64,000 nucleotides of DNA, from contig NZ_FNKU01000001.1 of assembly GCF_900100365.1 (NCBI RefSeq), positions 5,750,001 through 5,814,000 of the forward strand, given 5' to 3'. Shown one piece after another: positions 1 to 9,414 of the stretch (position 1 is its first letter; every line of letters starts with the position of its first letter). The position numbers and the translations under genes were made by a program. Source of the DNA: Pseudomonas cannabina. Lineage in GTDB: Bacteria; Pseudomonadota; Gammaproteobacteria; Pseudomonadales; Pseudomonadaceae. The notes under the pieces are model-generated. The model did no database searches. It was not told where the DNA came from and saw only the letters and a program-made list of their open reading frames with translations.

Positions 1-853
<853 letters not shown>

Positions 854-1013
854 TAACACCCAAGCAATTTGCGACTCCCCTAAGGAGCATCAGATTGCGG
901 TGACTGTGGAGATGACACGAACCGAAGGTTTGCGTCACGAACGACACCAATGCTTGCTATCACATACCCGATTTGCTGAAGCGCGCCGCAAGGCGCGACT
1001 CGGTACCCGAATT

Positions 1014-1131
1014 TCTTGACGACCATAGAACATTGGAACCACCTGATCCCATCCCGAACTCAGTAGTGAAACGATGTATCGCCGATGGTAGTGTGGGGTT
1101 TCCCCATGTGAGAGTAGGTCATCGTCAAGAT
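1014..1131 (+). rRNA. rrf: 5S ribosomal RNA
   Basis: A complete 5S rRNA with paired ends (CTTGACGA near 1015 and TCGTCAAG near 1122-1129). It has the loop B sequence CCGAACTCAG and the usual Pseudomonas helix IV/V sequence GGTAGTGTGGGG. It lies downstream of 23S in the same rrn operon and no tRNA intervenes. Confidence 0.97.
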
Positions 1132-1138
1132 TAAATTC

Positions 1139-1179
1139 CAAAAACCCTCATCGCTTACGCGTTGAGGGTTTTTGTTTTT
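1139..1179 (+). terminator. rrn operon terminator
   Basis: A stem of AAAACCCTCA pairs with TGAGGGTTTT around a GC-containing loop and is followed by TTTGTTTTT. This is a typical intrinsic terminator directly after 5S. Confidence 0.9.
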
Positions 1180-1329
1180 CTGGCCGCAGAAAACTTTACT
1201 TGCGCCCTTCGAACCCAGCCTTGCGAGTTGATAGAATCTCGAATGAGTTTCAGGTCTTTTCCATGTCGCACCGCGAAATCATCAAGGTGCGAAATGTTTC
1301 ACTTTCAATGCGATAGGACGGTCAGTCGT

Positions 1330-1908
1330 ATGGTTAAAAAAGCTCCCTCCGCCAAGCCTGAAGCAGATCTGCTGGTGCTGTACATTGAGTTGAAAGAGGT
1401 CAAGCCCAAGGTCTGGCGTCGCGTCGTCGTGCCAGAGACCATTACCCTGGTCAAGTTGCATGCTGTCATTCAGCGGGTAATGGGCTGGGAAGGCGGGCAC
1501 TTGCATGAGTACGAAATTGGCGGTGAGCGTTACGGCATTCCTGATGCCGATGGCGGCGAATCCTCGCTAAAATCGCAGAGCAGGAAGACGCTGATCCAGA
1601 CGCTGGCTGGTAAAAAGACATTTACCTACCTCTACGATTTTGGCGACTGTTGGGACCACAAGATCAAAGTCGAGAAGAAGCTCCCAGAAGAGTTGTGTCC
1701 TCAGGTGCCTTATTGCATTGACGGTGCCAATGCGTGTCCTCCAGAAGATGTCGGTGGCAGCTGGGGCTATGCGGAGTTTCTCGCAGCAATCACAAAGCCC
1801 AATCACCCCGAGCACGACAACATGCTCGACTGGTACGGCGATGATTTTGATCCGGCTTTCTTCGAGCACACCCGCGTCAATTATCGGTTGTATGGTATGA
1901 AAGTCTGA
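1330..1908 (+). CDS. pRiA4b ORF-3-like protein
   Basis: A protein of 192 residues beginning MVKKAPSAKPEAD. It matches what I know of the plasmid pRiA4b ORF-3 family (Pfam PRiA4_ORF3, also found in IS1096 TnpR-like proteins). Family marks seen are the LKxVxPxVWRR-type strand near residues 20-32, GWxGGHLHEYEIG near 48-60, FTYLYDFGDxWDH near 97-109 and a C-terminal GDDFDP. The frame is open back to 1162, but that start lies inside the rrn terminator, so the ATG at 1330 was chosen. The molecular function of the family is unknown. It lies tail-to-tail with mksB across a shared terminator. Confidence 0.8.
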   Translation: MVKKAPSAKPEADLLVLYIELKEVKPKVWRRVVVPETITLVKLHAVIQRVMGWEGGHLHEYEIGGERYGIPDADGGESSLKSQSRKTLIQTLAGKKTFTYLYDFGDCWDHKIKVEKKLPEELCPQVPYCIDGANACPPEDVGGSWGYAEFLAAITKPNHPEHDNMLDWYGDDFDPAFFEHTRVNYRLYGMKV

Positions 1909-1922
1909 ATCACAGAGAAAAA

Positions 1923-1946
1923 AAGGCCGCATTTTCATGCGGCCTT
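1923..1946. terminator. bidirectional terminator between pRiA4b-like gene and mksB
   Basis: Perfect 10-bp inverted repeat AAGGCCGCAT-TTTC-ATGCGGCCTT, preceded by an A tract on the plus strand. It separates two convergent genes and can serve both, best for the minus-strand transcript. Confidence 0.85.
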
Positions 1947-1966
1947 CCGGTTAACACTGACAGTCT

Positions 1967-4786
1967 TTACGACGCAACTTCTGAAACCGCTGGCTTCACA
2001 TCATCACGACGCTGAATATACTTCCAGTCCGCTTCATCGATGTAGATGCCATTAGGCCCGCTACCGCCTTCAAGATCAATCGCCACATGCGCCGAGACTT
2101 GCGGCTTGACGCTTGCCAGAATCGGGACGAAGCCCAGTTGCAGGCTGGTTTCCAGCAGTGCTGCCTGGTTTTTCTCGTCGATGTCGGCTGCTTCGTCGAG
2201 GTAGTAAGGCAAACGCACACGCCCGGCCTGATCGCGATCCATCAAGTGCAGCAACAAGTACATGTTGGTCAGTGCCTTGATGGTCATGGTTGTGCCGTTG
2301 GAGGCTGCGCCGTCGATGTCGGTGTGAATGACCGGTTGACCATTGACCTTGGTAATCTCGAACGCCAGCTCGAACAGGTCTTTCAGACCCAACTGGTTAT
2401 GGTTGGCAGCCACCAGGCGTGCCAGATATTCCTTGGCCTCTTCGTTCTTGTTGTCCTGCTCGGCGCTCTGGCTGAGATCAAACACCGACAGCGTCTCGCC
2501 TTCTTCGTATTGCCCGGCGCTGTGGATGATCTGGTCGATGTGCTTGAGCGCTTCCTTGTTCGGAGCCAGCACAATACGGAAGCTGGACAGGTTCGACACC
2601 TGACGCTTGTTGATCTCCCTATTGAACAGCGCCAACTGGTGCTCAAGGCTGTCGTAGTCGCTACGAATGTTGCGCAGGGTGCGAGCAATGTCGGTTACCG
2701 CAGCACGGCGCGCCTTGCCCAGCGTCAGCGCTTCCTCGCTGCGGTGCGCATAAGCGTTGATCAGCAGTTGCAGACGACGCTCCATATCGTCTTCGCTGTC
2801 GAACTTGGCAACACCTTTGAGGCGAACCTGCGCGTACAACGCCTCGATCTGGCCATCGCTGCGCAACAGTCCTTGCCAACTGTCCTGATAATCGTTGAGC
2901 AGTGGCAGCAGGTTGTCCATGGAATCATCAATCGGGTCCATGAACGGCGTGCCGAATGGCAGGTCCGTCGGCAACAGCTGACGGCGGCGCAGTGCATCGT
3001 CCAGCGTGCGCTGTTTGGCTTCCATATCACCGATCTGACGCGCAATCAGTTGCAACTTGGCTGACAATTGCTGGACGCGCTCGGTAAAGGCGTCGCTGGA
3101 GCGTTTCAGTTCATCCTGAGCCGCTTCCATCTGCGCCAACTCTTCCAGCTTGGCGGATTCTTCGGCGCTCAGTGTCTGGCAGCGACGAAAGTCTTCCAGG
3201 GCTTTCTGGGCATCCAGCACCTGCTGATAAAGCGCCTCGGTCTGGAGCTTGCTCGCCGAGCGGTCAGCCGCCACGGCTTGCTGGGTTTTCAGTTGCTTGA
3301 GTTCTTTCTCCAGACGTTCCTTCTGATCGCGCAGCGCGGCGCGGTCCGCCAATGCTTGCAGGGCGGGAGGTTCGATGCTCGACAGGTTGATGTTCAACCC
3401 CGGAACGGCAAACTGATCGCCTTTGAAACCGTCCAGAATGGTTTCCAGCGATTTGACCCAGGCACCGTCATCGTCCAGCGCAATGCCTTGCTCGCCCAGC
3501 GGCAGGCTGAACAGGGCGCTGTTGAACAGGCGCATCAGGCGTTCTACGTCTGGCTGGGAAAACTCTTCACGCAAGCGGGCATAGCTGTTGTTGTCCGCAT
3601 GATCCAGTTGCTGCTTGACTGACTTGAGGCGTTTTTCCAGATCGCGCAAGCGTTCGTCCAGATCCTCGGCGCTGAACTGCCGGGACTGGGCCAGCGCACC
3701 GGCGAGTTCATCATGAGCGTCTTTGGCGGCAAGCAACTGCTGCTCCAGAACCTTGACATCGTCAACCAGCGCGAAGCGATTCTTGAGCACGGAAAGCTCA
3801 CCGATCCAGCGTTGAAGGCTGCTGATCTCCCGCTCCAGACGCATCAGTTCCTGAGTGCTGCTGCGCTGGTCGTTCTGCATTTCATCCTGCTGGGCACGGT
3901 AATGCTCAGCCTGAATGACCAGCTCTTCCTTGCGCGCACCTGAGTAATCCGACCAGGTGCCGAGCAGCGAATCGAGGATCGGTGACAGGCGATGCAGCTT
4001 GCCACGCAGCACATCGCGCTGTTTGACGCCAGCAGCCAGCGCTTCGACCAGCGGGCCTGCCAGCACCAGTGAGTTGTAATCCTGTTCCATGCGGCGCACA
4101 TCGCGGAACGCCTCTTCGCAGGCCGCGATGTAATCGACGCTGCCCGAGCGCAAGCTGTGTTCGAACGCATCCAGAAACAGTTGCTTGAGTTTGGCCGCCG
4201 TGATTTCACGCATGTGCAGCAGGTTGATGAACAGCGCGCGGAAGGTCTTGAGGCTTTGTTCGCTGGTCGAACGCAACGGGATCAGCGTCAGGTCGAGTGG
4301 AATGGACGTATGGCCGCCGACCAGCAGGCGACGCAGCTCATCGGGCTTGAGTTCGTAAGCTTTCAGGCCCTGGCTTTCCAGATTGCTGAACAGCTCTTTC
4401 TGACGCAGGCACGTGTCGTTCTTCTGGTAATGACCCAGATCCAGTTCGCCAGCGTAGGCGAAGAACTGATGGCCAAAACCGCCGCCCGGCCCACGACCAA
4501 CCACCCCAATTACATGCGGGCCGTGGGGCAACGAGACTTCCACCAGGATGTAGCTGGTGTCGGAGGCAAAGTAGAAGCGCCGCGATTGTTCCAGGCTGTA
4601 CTTGCCGAAGCTCATGTCCGACATGCGCGCCAGAATCGGGAATTGCAGGGCGTTGATCGAGGCGCTCTTGCCGAGGTTGTTCGCGCCATACACCGACAGC
4701 GGGTTTTCCAGCGGGAACAGCCCCAGGCTGTAACCGGCCGTGTTCAACAGAGCAAAGCGGCGGATGCCATAACGTTCCTGGCTCAT
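1967..4786 (-). CDS. mksB: MksB, SMC-like ATPase of the Mks (MukBEF-like) condensin
   Basis: A 939-residue SMC-like protein, the motor of the MksBEF condensin that binds and compacts chromosomal DNA. The Walker A motif is GANNLGKS at residues 34-41. Between about 270 and 620 there are long Gln/Glu/Leu-rich coiled coils with a short hinge-like middle. The Walker B motif is YYLDEAADID near 861-870. Mks SMCs are shorter than MukB (about 1,480 residues), and this length fits. The start ATG overlaps the mksE stop (ATGA), so the last gene of the operon is translationally coupled. No TOPRIM nuclease gene (mksG/jetD) follows; the next gene is convergent and unrelated. This is the gene order and content of P. 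aeruginosa PA4684-PA4686. Confidence 0.92.
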   Translation of the reverse strand: MSQERYGIRRFALLNTAGYSLGLFPLENPLSVYGANNLGKSASINALQFPILARMSDMSFGKYSLEQSRRFYFASDTSYILVEVSLPHGPHVIGVVGRGPGGGFGHQFFAYAGELDLGHYQKNDTCLRQKELFSNLESQGLKAYELKPDELRRLLVGGHTSIPLDLTLIPLRSTSEQSLKTFRALFINLLHMREITAAKLKQLFLDAFEHSLRSGSVDYIAACEEAFRDVRRMEQDYNSLVLAGPLVEALAAGVKQRDVLRGKLHRLSPILDSLLGTWSDYSGARKEELVIQAEHYRAQQDEMQNDQRSSTQELMRLEREISSLQRWIGELSVLKNRFALVDDVKVLEQQLLAAKDAHDELAGALAQSRQFSAEDLDERLRDLEKRLKSVKQQLDHADNNSYARLREEFSQPDVERLMRLFNSALFSLPLGEQGIALDDDGAWVKSLETILDGFKGDQFAVPGLNINLSSIEPPALQALADRAALRDQKERLEKELKQLKTQQAVAADRSASKLQTEALYQQVLDAQKALEDFRRCQTLSAEESAKLEELAQMEAAQDELKRSSDAFTERVQQLSAKLQLIARQIGDMEAKQRTLDDALRRRQLLPTDLPFGTPFMDPIDDSMDNLLPLLNDYQDSWQGLLRSDGQIEALYAQVRLKGVAKFDSEDDMERRLQLLINAYAHRSEEALTLGKARRAAVTDIARTLRNIRSDYDSLEHQLALFNREINKRQVSNLSSFRIVLAPNKEALKHIDQIIHSAGQYEEGETLSVFDLSQSAEQDNKNEEAKEYLARLVAANHNQLGLKDLFELAFEITKVNGQPVIHTDIDGAASNGTTMTIKALTNMYLLLHLMDRDQAGRVRLPYYLDEAADIDEKNQAALLETSLQLGFVPILASVKPQVSAHVAIDLEGGSGPNGIYIDEADWKYIQRRDDVKPAVSEVAS

Positions 4787-5490
4787 GTGTCCATCTCCTG
4801 TCGTTGCTCATCGGCGATTGCCCGGGCCAGCGCGTCTTCCTCGGTTTCTTCGCTGAATTCATCCAGGTCCAGCGGGTCATCGGTTTCCAACAGCTTTTCG
4901 TCGCTGTCGTCATCGATAAGCACTGGCGTCGGCAAGGGCAGGGCGCTGTGCAGGCTGGCTGCCAGGTCGCGATCCTGTTGCACCGACAGGCAAACGTCGA
5001 GAAAACGGTGCATGGGTGGCAGAAAGCGGTAGATGCCGACTTCTTCGCTGGCGAAGCCCAGTTGCGTCATGCGACGCATGATTTTCTCTTCCAGCTCTTC
5101 CTGGGTCTGCACTTCGGCCTGCAGGAACAGATCGCGGTACTTTTCCAGCATCGAAGGCAGCTCGTCACGGCCCAGGCTACCGCCGTCCAGTACGGACATG
5201 GGGTCACGGCCCTGATCGGCGAGGTGCTCGACGAGGATGAACGTGAACAGCGCCAGACGCTGAGCGGTCTTGTTGACCTGCGCGGCCGCCAGTTCAGGCA
5301 CGAAGTAATAAAAGCCACGGGTGTCGCAGACCAGCTCGTAACCCAGCGCTTTGAACAGCGTGCGGTACTGATCCTGGCAGTTGGACAATTGAGCGTACAG
5401 CTCCGGATCGCGGCGGCTGATGTGGTAGCCCTTGAACAGCTCGCGAAAGATCGGCGCGAGCTGGGACATTTCGGATAGATCAAGATGCAT
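4783..5490 (-). CDS. mksE: MksE, accessory subunit of the Mks condensin
   Basis: A 235-residue protein starting MHLDLSEMSQLAP. It is equivalent to MukE/JetB, a tandem winged-helix protein that binds the kleisin. The N-terminal part reads FRELFKGYHISRRDP and a hydrophobic winged-helix core follows. The last 40 residues are very acidic (DDDSDEKLLETDDPLDLDE). The frame is open upstream to 5622, but that stretch is inside mksF. The ATG at 5490 gives an 11-bp overlap with the mksF stop, in keeping with coupled translation. It overlaps mksB by 4 bp at its 3' end. Confidence 0.88.
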   Translation of the reverse strand: MHLDLSEMSQLAPIFRELFKGYHISRRDPELYAQLSNCQDQYRTLFKALGYELVCDTRGFYYFVPELAAAQVNKTAQRLALFTFILVEHLADQGRDPMSVLDGGSLGRDELPSMLEKYRDLFLQAEVQTQEELEEKIMRRMTQLGFASEEVGIYRFLPPMHRFLDVCLSVQQDRDLAASLHSALPLPTPVLIDDDSDEKLLETDDPLDLDEFSEETEEDALARAIADEQRQEMDT

Positions 5491-6760
5491 GAACAGGGCT
5501 CTCGGAATTCTCTGGCTGCTCGTCTTTGGGAGCGAGCAGGGCAAAGGAGCGCAGGCTGACGCGGTGCTCCCGGGTGAAATATTCGCGGCGCTCCAGGCGT
5601 TCGCGGGCAAAGCGCTTGTCACGCGACAGCCGCGAAAACCAATACAAAAGCTCGTCGGTTTCGCCGGTCGGCTCCTGCTCCAGCAGCCAGACCATCAGGT
5701 CCGGCATCGGCAGGGCGTCCTCGCAGCGCTCGAGCATTTCCTTGACCGTACGTGGCGCGCGCGGCGGCTCGCCTTTGCGTGCGGTGCCGCTGGCTTTGGG
5801 GAATTTCGCCGGTTTGGGTTCGAAGCGCGCCAGGGCATAGACATACGCCTCGACCTGGCTCGCGCTGCCGAGAAAGGTGCTCTGCGGACGGGTGAACATC
5901 GGCATGGCAGCCTGCGGCACCGCGTCCAGCCCTTTGCGGCGGATCGCGGACAAGGCCAGCGCAGCGCCCCGGGTCACGGCGTTATGGCGACGCGCCTCTT
6001 CGCGCAGCGGCAGTAGAAGTTCGCGGGCATGCCGCAAGGTCAGCTGGGCGCTGGTCTGCATTTCCAGAATGCGTGCGTGGGTACGCAGCAGCATGTCGTC
6101 GTCGACCAGATGGCCAAGCCGCTGCTGCTCGGTCAAAAGCCGCAGCAGAACGACTTCAACCTTGCGCACGCCCTGTTCGAAGGCGCCGTCAGCGTTGACC
6201 AGCTGGATCATCGGCTCGACGTATTCGTCCCAGGTGGCCAGCACTTCAGCGTAGCGCTGACGCAGCGGGATCTGCCGGTCGCTGGTCTTGGCCCGGTCGG
6301 CTACGGCGACCAGGGCCTGTTCGTCGTTAGCCAGCTTCTTGAGTACGTCGCGAACGCGCATGTCCAGCAGCCTTAGCTGTCTGGCCAGGTCGTTGGCATC
6401 GCGAACATCGAACGCGTCCTGAATGTAGCCGGCCAGCCGCTCCAGATGGCGCAGGTAGGCTTCGATTTCCAGACACAGGCCCAGCCGGTGTTCGCGGCGC
6501 AGATAGGACAGGAAGTCGTGGATCTGCGCATTCAGTTCGAAGCGGTTCGGGCTTTTCGCGACGGGCACCAGAATGTCCAGACGAATCCACACGTCCAGCA
6601 GGTTGGTGATGTCTTGCGGGGTGCTGTCCTGTTGCTGTGCGGCCAGTTGCAGGCGCAGCTCGCTCAGGCTCAGCGTGCCCTGGTCGAAATGTTCGCATAA
6701 GGGCTCGAGTAGCGCCCAGTGCTCGGCAAGGGCGCGCAGGACGCGCTTGGGTTCGATCAT
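5480..6760 (-). CDS. mksF: MksF, kleisin subunit of the Mks condensin
   Basis: A protein of about 426 residues starting MIEPKRVLRALAEHW, the kleisin that bridges the MksB heads (equivalent to MukF/JetA). It has an N-terminal winged-helix-like region, a helical middle (residues 90-270) and a Lys/Arg/Pro-rich linker (PKPAKFPKASGTARKGEPP) before the C-terminal domain. A TTG seven codons upstream (6781) is an alternative start, and neither start has a strong ribosome-binding site. It is the first gene of mksFEB and is divergent from holD across 144 bp. Confidence 0.87.
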   Translation of the reverse strand: MIEPKRVLRALAEHWALLEPLCEHFDQGTLSLSELRLQLAAQQQDSTPQDITNLLDVWIRLDILVPVAKSPNRFELNAQIHDFLSYLRREHRLGLCLEIEAYLRHLERLAGYIQDAFDVRDANDLARQLRLLDMRVRDVLKKLANDEQALVAVADRAKTSDRQIPLRQRYAEVLATWDEYVEPMIQLVNADGAFEQGVRKVEVVLLRLLTEQQRLGHLVDDDMLLRTHARILEMQTSAQLTLRHARELLLPLREEARRHNAVTRGAALALSAIRRKGLDAVPQAAMPMFTRPQSTFLGSASQVEAYVYALARFEPKPAKFPKASGTARKGEPPRAPRTVKEMLERCEDALPMPDLMVWLLEQEPTGETDELLYWFSRLSRDKRFARERLERREYFTREHRVSLRSFALLAPKDEQPENSESPVHAS

Positions 6761-6883
6761 CGTTAGGCCGACTGTTGGCAAGTGAAAAGCAGCGATTGTA
6801 CTGCATCAGTCGCCTGATATTTCACCTCGCAACGATATGCTGCAGCGCGAAAAGGCGAACAACGCTAGAATTGCGCGCTCAAC

Positions 6884-6892
6884 TTATCCACA
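6884..6892 (+). promoter_or_regulatory. perfect DnaA box at the holD ribosome-binding site
   Basis: TTATCCACA is a perfect match to the DnaA 9-mer. Its last base is the first base of AGGTGG (6892-6897), the likely ribosome-binding site of holD, whose TTG start is at 6905. It also lies in the intergenic region shared with mksF. Binding by DnaA here is inferred from sequence only. Confidence 0.5.
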
Positions 6893-6904
6893 GGTGGCTG
6901 ACCC

Positions 6905-7708
6905 TTGCTCAACGAGTCCCGTCGCCGCGCCTACTTGACCGCCATGCAGGTGGTCAACTGGCTGCCGCGCACAGAACTGCCATTCGCCGCACCGTCGCGT
7001 CCGGAGCTGCTTGCGCCGCTGCCGCCGGTTGAGGTGCAAGGCCTTGCGCCTGTTGCCGCGCCGGTCGAGCAGGCTGCGTCGGCTGAAGCGTCGAACGTGG
7101 TGCCGATGGCTCGCCAGCCCGAGCGCCCGAAGATCGAAGTGCCGCGGCCGTCGCTGGCTAGCACCCGCACGGCCGCCCCAGTGACCGAAGAAGCCGAACC
7201 GGCGCCGCCCAAGGCTCCTGTTGTGCCGCCGCCGCGCTTTGCCCTGCAACTGCTGCGCGCCGGGCACTGTCTGTTGCTGGTCGAGCTGACCACCGGCCAG
7301 CCGTTTCAGAGCCGTGACCCTTCCTACTTGCTGCTCAAGGACATGCTGCGCGCTGCCGGGCTGCCCGACAGCCCGCAGATCATCGGCGAGCCGGTGCGCT
7401 GGCCATTGCTGGTGCGTGGGCAGATGGATCAGGGGCCGGAAGCCGCGCGTGATTTCGTGCAGGGTTTTGTCGGCGCTCGGCTGGAAGACGAAGCGTGCGC
7501 CTGCCTGTGGCTGGTCGGTCTGCCGGCGATGAAATACGCCGGTGAGGTGGATGCCGAGTCGTACAATCTGGAACTTCAGGTCGAAGGTCTGGGAGCTGCC
7601 TGGGCGCTGCCGGGCCTGGAATTAATGATGGACGAGCCGCAACGCAAGGCTGACGTCTGGAAAGCCATGCGTCGGCTGATGACGCGCTGGAAATCGATTG
7701 ATGAGTGA
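6905..7708 (+). CDS. holD: DNA polymerase III psi subunit (HolD), pseudomonad type
   Basis: A 267-residue protein that joins the clamp loader to the chi subunit and SSB. It is much longer than E. coli psi (137 residues). The conserved chi-binding N terminus (RRRAYLTAMQVVNWLPR, residues 5-21) is followed by a Pro/Ala-rich linker to about residue 105. The psi core contains FALQLLRAGHCLLLVE and ends LMTRWKSIDE. The pseudomonad psi was cryptic for this reason, and its P. aeruginosa version, as I recall, is PA4679, next to rimI as here. The start is TTG preceded by AGGTGG. The stop overlaps rimI. Confidence 0.82.
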   Translation: MLNESRRRAYLTAMQVVNWLPRTELPFAAPSRPELLAPLPPVEVQGLAPVAAPVEQAASAEASNVVPMARQPERPKIEVPRPSLASTRTAAPVTEEAEPAPPKAPVVPPPRFALQLLRAGHCLLLVELTTGQPFQSRDPSYLLLKDMLRAAGLPDSPQIIGEPVRWPLLVRGQMDQGPEAARDFVQGFVGARLEDEACACLWLVGLPAMKYAGEVDAESYNLELQVEGLGAAWALPGLELMMDEPQRKADVWKAMRRLMTRWKSIDE

Positions 7709-8156
7709 CGCCGTAACCTTCCGCCGCATGACTGAAGCCGATCTGGATGCGGTGCTGAAAATCGAATACGCGGCGTTTACCCACCCGTGGACACGCGGGA
7801 TCTTTCTCGACGGGCTCAAATCCTACGAAATCTGGCTGATGTTCGAAGGTGCACAGCAGGTGGGCCATGGTGTGATTCAGGTCATCATTGATGAAGCGCA
7901 TCTGCTCAACATCACCGTCAAACCGGAAAATCAGGGCCGTGGCCTAGGTTTGCTGCTGCTCGATCATCTGATGAAGCGCGCTTACCAGCTCAATGCCCGC
8001 GAATGTTTTCTGGAGTTGCGTGACAGTAACCGGCCAGCCTATCGTCTGTATGAACACTACGGTTTCAACGAGATAGGCCGGCGTCGTGATTACTACCCGG
8101 CAGCGGACGGCGGCCGTGAAGATGCGGTGGTCATGGCCTGCACGCTGCTGGACTGA
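7701..8156 (+). CDS. rimI: ribosomal protein S18-alanine N-acetyltransferase RimI
   Basis: A 151-residue GNAT enzyme that acetylates the N-terminal alanine of ribosomal protein S18. The acetyl-CoA loop is NQGRGLGLLLLDHL, and the C-terminal motif is NRPAYRLYEHYGFNEIGRRRDYY, typical of RimI. The ATG at 7701 overlaps the holD stop (TGA at 7706-7708); a TTG one codon earlier is possible. The holD-rimI order is also that of E. coli. Confidence 0.92.
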   Translation: MSDAVTFRRMTEADLDAVLKIEYAAFTHPWTRGIFLDGLKSYEIWLMFEGAQQVGHGVIQVIIDEAHLLNITVKPENQGRGLGLLLLDHLMKRAYQLNARECFLELRDSNRPAYRLYEHYGFNEIGRRRDYYPAADGGREDAVVMACTLLD

Positions 8157-8166
8157 CAGCGCCGGA

Positions 8167-8571
8167 TCAGCGCTGATTACCGTCCAGCGGGTCGACGATC
8201 GCCAGTTCTTCCTCGTCCAGCCCGTCGCCACCGCCAATGTCATTTTCGTCGACGACGGTCAGGTCCAGGTCGGCTGGATCGTCTTCGCCCTGTTCGGACG
8301 CAGAGCGGGCGCCGTCTTCACGGATCAGGATTTCCGGAGACAGGTCGTCGTCGGTCGAATGATGGTCGTCAGTCGACGCGCCGGTCAGCCCGGCTTCACG
8401 CACACGCTGATCCGGAATTTCATGTTGCAGCTCGTCTTCAGGGATAAGATCGCCGATACGGGCCGGTTCTTCCTCGTCGAAATCGAGTGTTTCCATGGAG
8501 CCCATGCGGTCTTCGTTGTCATCGATGGGTTCTGGTTCGGTGGCAACAAACGGGCGGCGTGAATCGTTCAT
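8167..8571 (-). CDS. small very acidic protein of unknown function
   Basis: A 134-residue protein dominated by Asp and Glu, with no membrane segment or signal peptide. Acidic blocks such as DFDEEEPA and DENDIGGGDGLDEEELA suggest a largely disordered chain. It occupies the place of P. aeruginosa PA4677, between rimI and carbonic anhydrase. The ATG at 8571 follows GAGGA with good spacing. Automatic annotations of such proteins as serine kinase or phosphatase have no support in this sequence: no P-loop, kinase or phosphatase motif is visible. Confidence 0.75.
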   Translation of the reverse strand: MNDSRRPFVATEPEPIDDNEDRMGSMETLDFDEEEPARIGDLIPEDELQHEIPDQRVREAGLTGASTDDHHSTDDDLSPEILIREDGARSASEQGEDDPADLDLTVVDENDIGGGDGLDEEELAIVDPLDGNQR

Positions 8572-8702
8572 GAGAAATCCTCATTTCAGGTGGTCGTAAA
8601 AAGTTGACCGGCCCTGACTTTGAAGATTCCTTTTTTGTTGACCGTGACTTGAAGGACCGGACCTGAGTCCAAGGCTGGGCATCATTATCGAGGCGTCAAA
8701 GC

Positions 8703-9341
8703 ATGAACGAGCTACAAGACCTGATTGATAACAATGCACGCTGGGCCGATGCGATAAAGCAGGAAGACCCTGACTTCTTCGCCAAGCTGGCCCGCCAGCA
8801 AACGCCGGAATTTTTATGGATCGGTTGTTCGGACGCGCGTGTGCCGGCCAACGAGATCGTCGGCATGCTGCCCGGCGATCTGTTCGTGCACCGCAACGTC
8901 GCCAACGTCGTGCTGCACACGGACCTGAACTGCCTGTCGGTGATCCAGTACGCGGTCGACGTGTTGAAGGTCAAGCACATCCTCGTCACCGGCCACTATG
9001 GCTGTGGCGGCGTGCGCGCCTCCATGCAGGATCGCCAGTTCGGCCTGATCGACGGCTGGCTGCGCACCATTCGTGATCTGTACTACGAAAACCGCGAATT
9101 GCTCGCCAAACTTCCGACCGAAGAAGAGCGTGTCGACCGTCTGTGCGAACTGAACGTGATTCAGCAGGTGGCCAACGTCGGTCATACCAGCATTGTGCAG
9201 AACGCCTGGCACCGTGGGCAGAGCCTGTCTGTGCATGGCTGCATCTACGGCATCAAGGATGGCCGCTGGAAAAGCCTCGACGTGACCATCAGCGGTTTCG
9301 AGCAACTGCCGCCGCAATACCGCCTGCGTCCGCAGGACTGA
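8703..9341 (+). CDS. can: beta-carbonic anhydrase
   Basis: A 212-residue cytoplasmic zinc enzyme that interconverts CO2 and bicarbonate. The zinc ligands and catalytic dyad fall at the same numbers as in E. coli Can: Cys42, Asp44 and Arg46 (GCSDAR), His98 and Cys101 (GHYGCGG). It has a full-length C terminus. It stands alone, divergent from the acidic-protein gene. Confidence 0.96.
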   Translation: MNELQDLIDNNARWADAIKQEDPDFFAKLARQQTPEFLWIGCSDARVPANEIVGMLPGDLFVHRNVANVVLHTDLNCLSVIQYAVDVLKVKHILVTGHYGCGGVRASMQDRQFGLIDGWLRTIRDLYYENRELLAKLPTEEERVDRLCELNVIQQVANVGHTSIVQNAWHRGQSLSVHGCIYGIKDGRWKSLDVTISGFEQLPPQYRLRPQD

Positions 9342-9414
9342 TCATCGCGCGTTTGATCCGCGTTATCGGCTGCCAGCCCGTTTTCGAACGTGCTGGCTGG
9401 CGGTAATCAGGCCC

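Noticed and set aside
2087..3622. Plus-strand frames of 325 and 184 residues
   Set aside because: They are antisense to mksB; the Gln/Val-rich composition is that of a mirrored coiled-coil gene.
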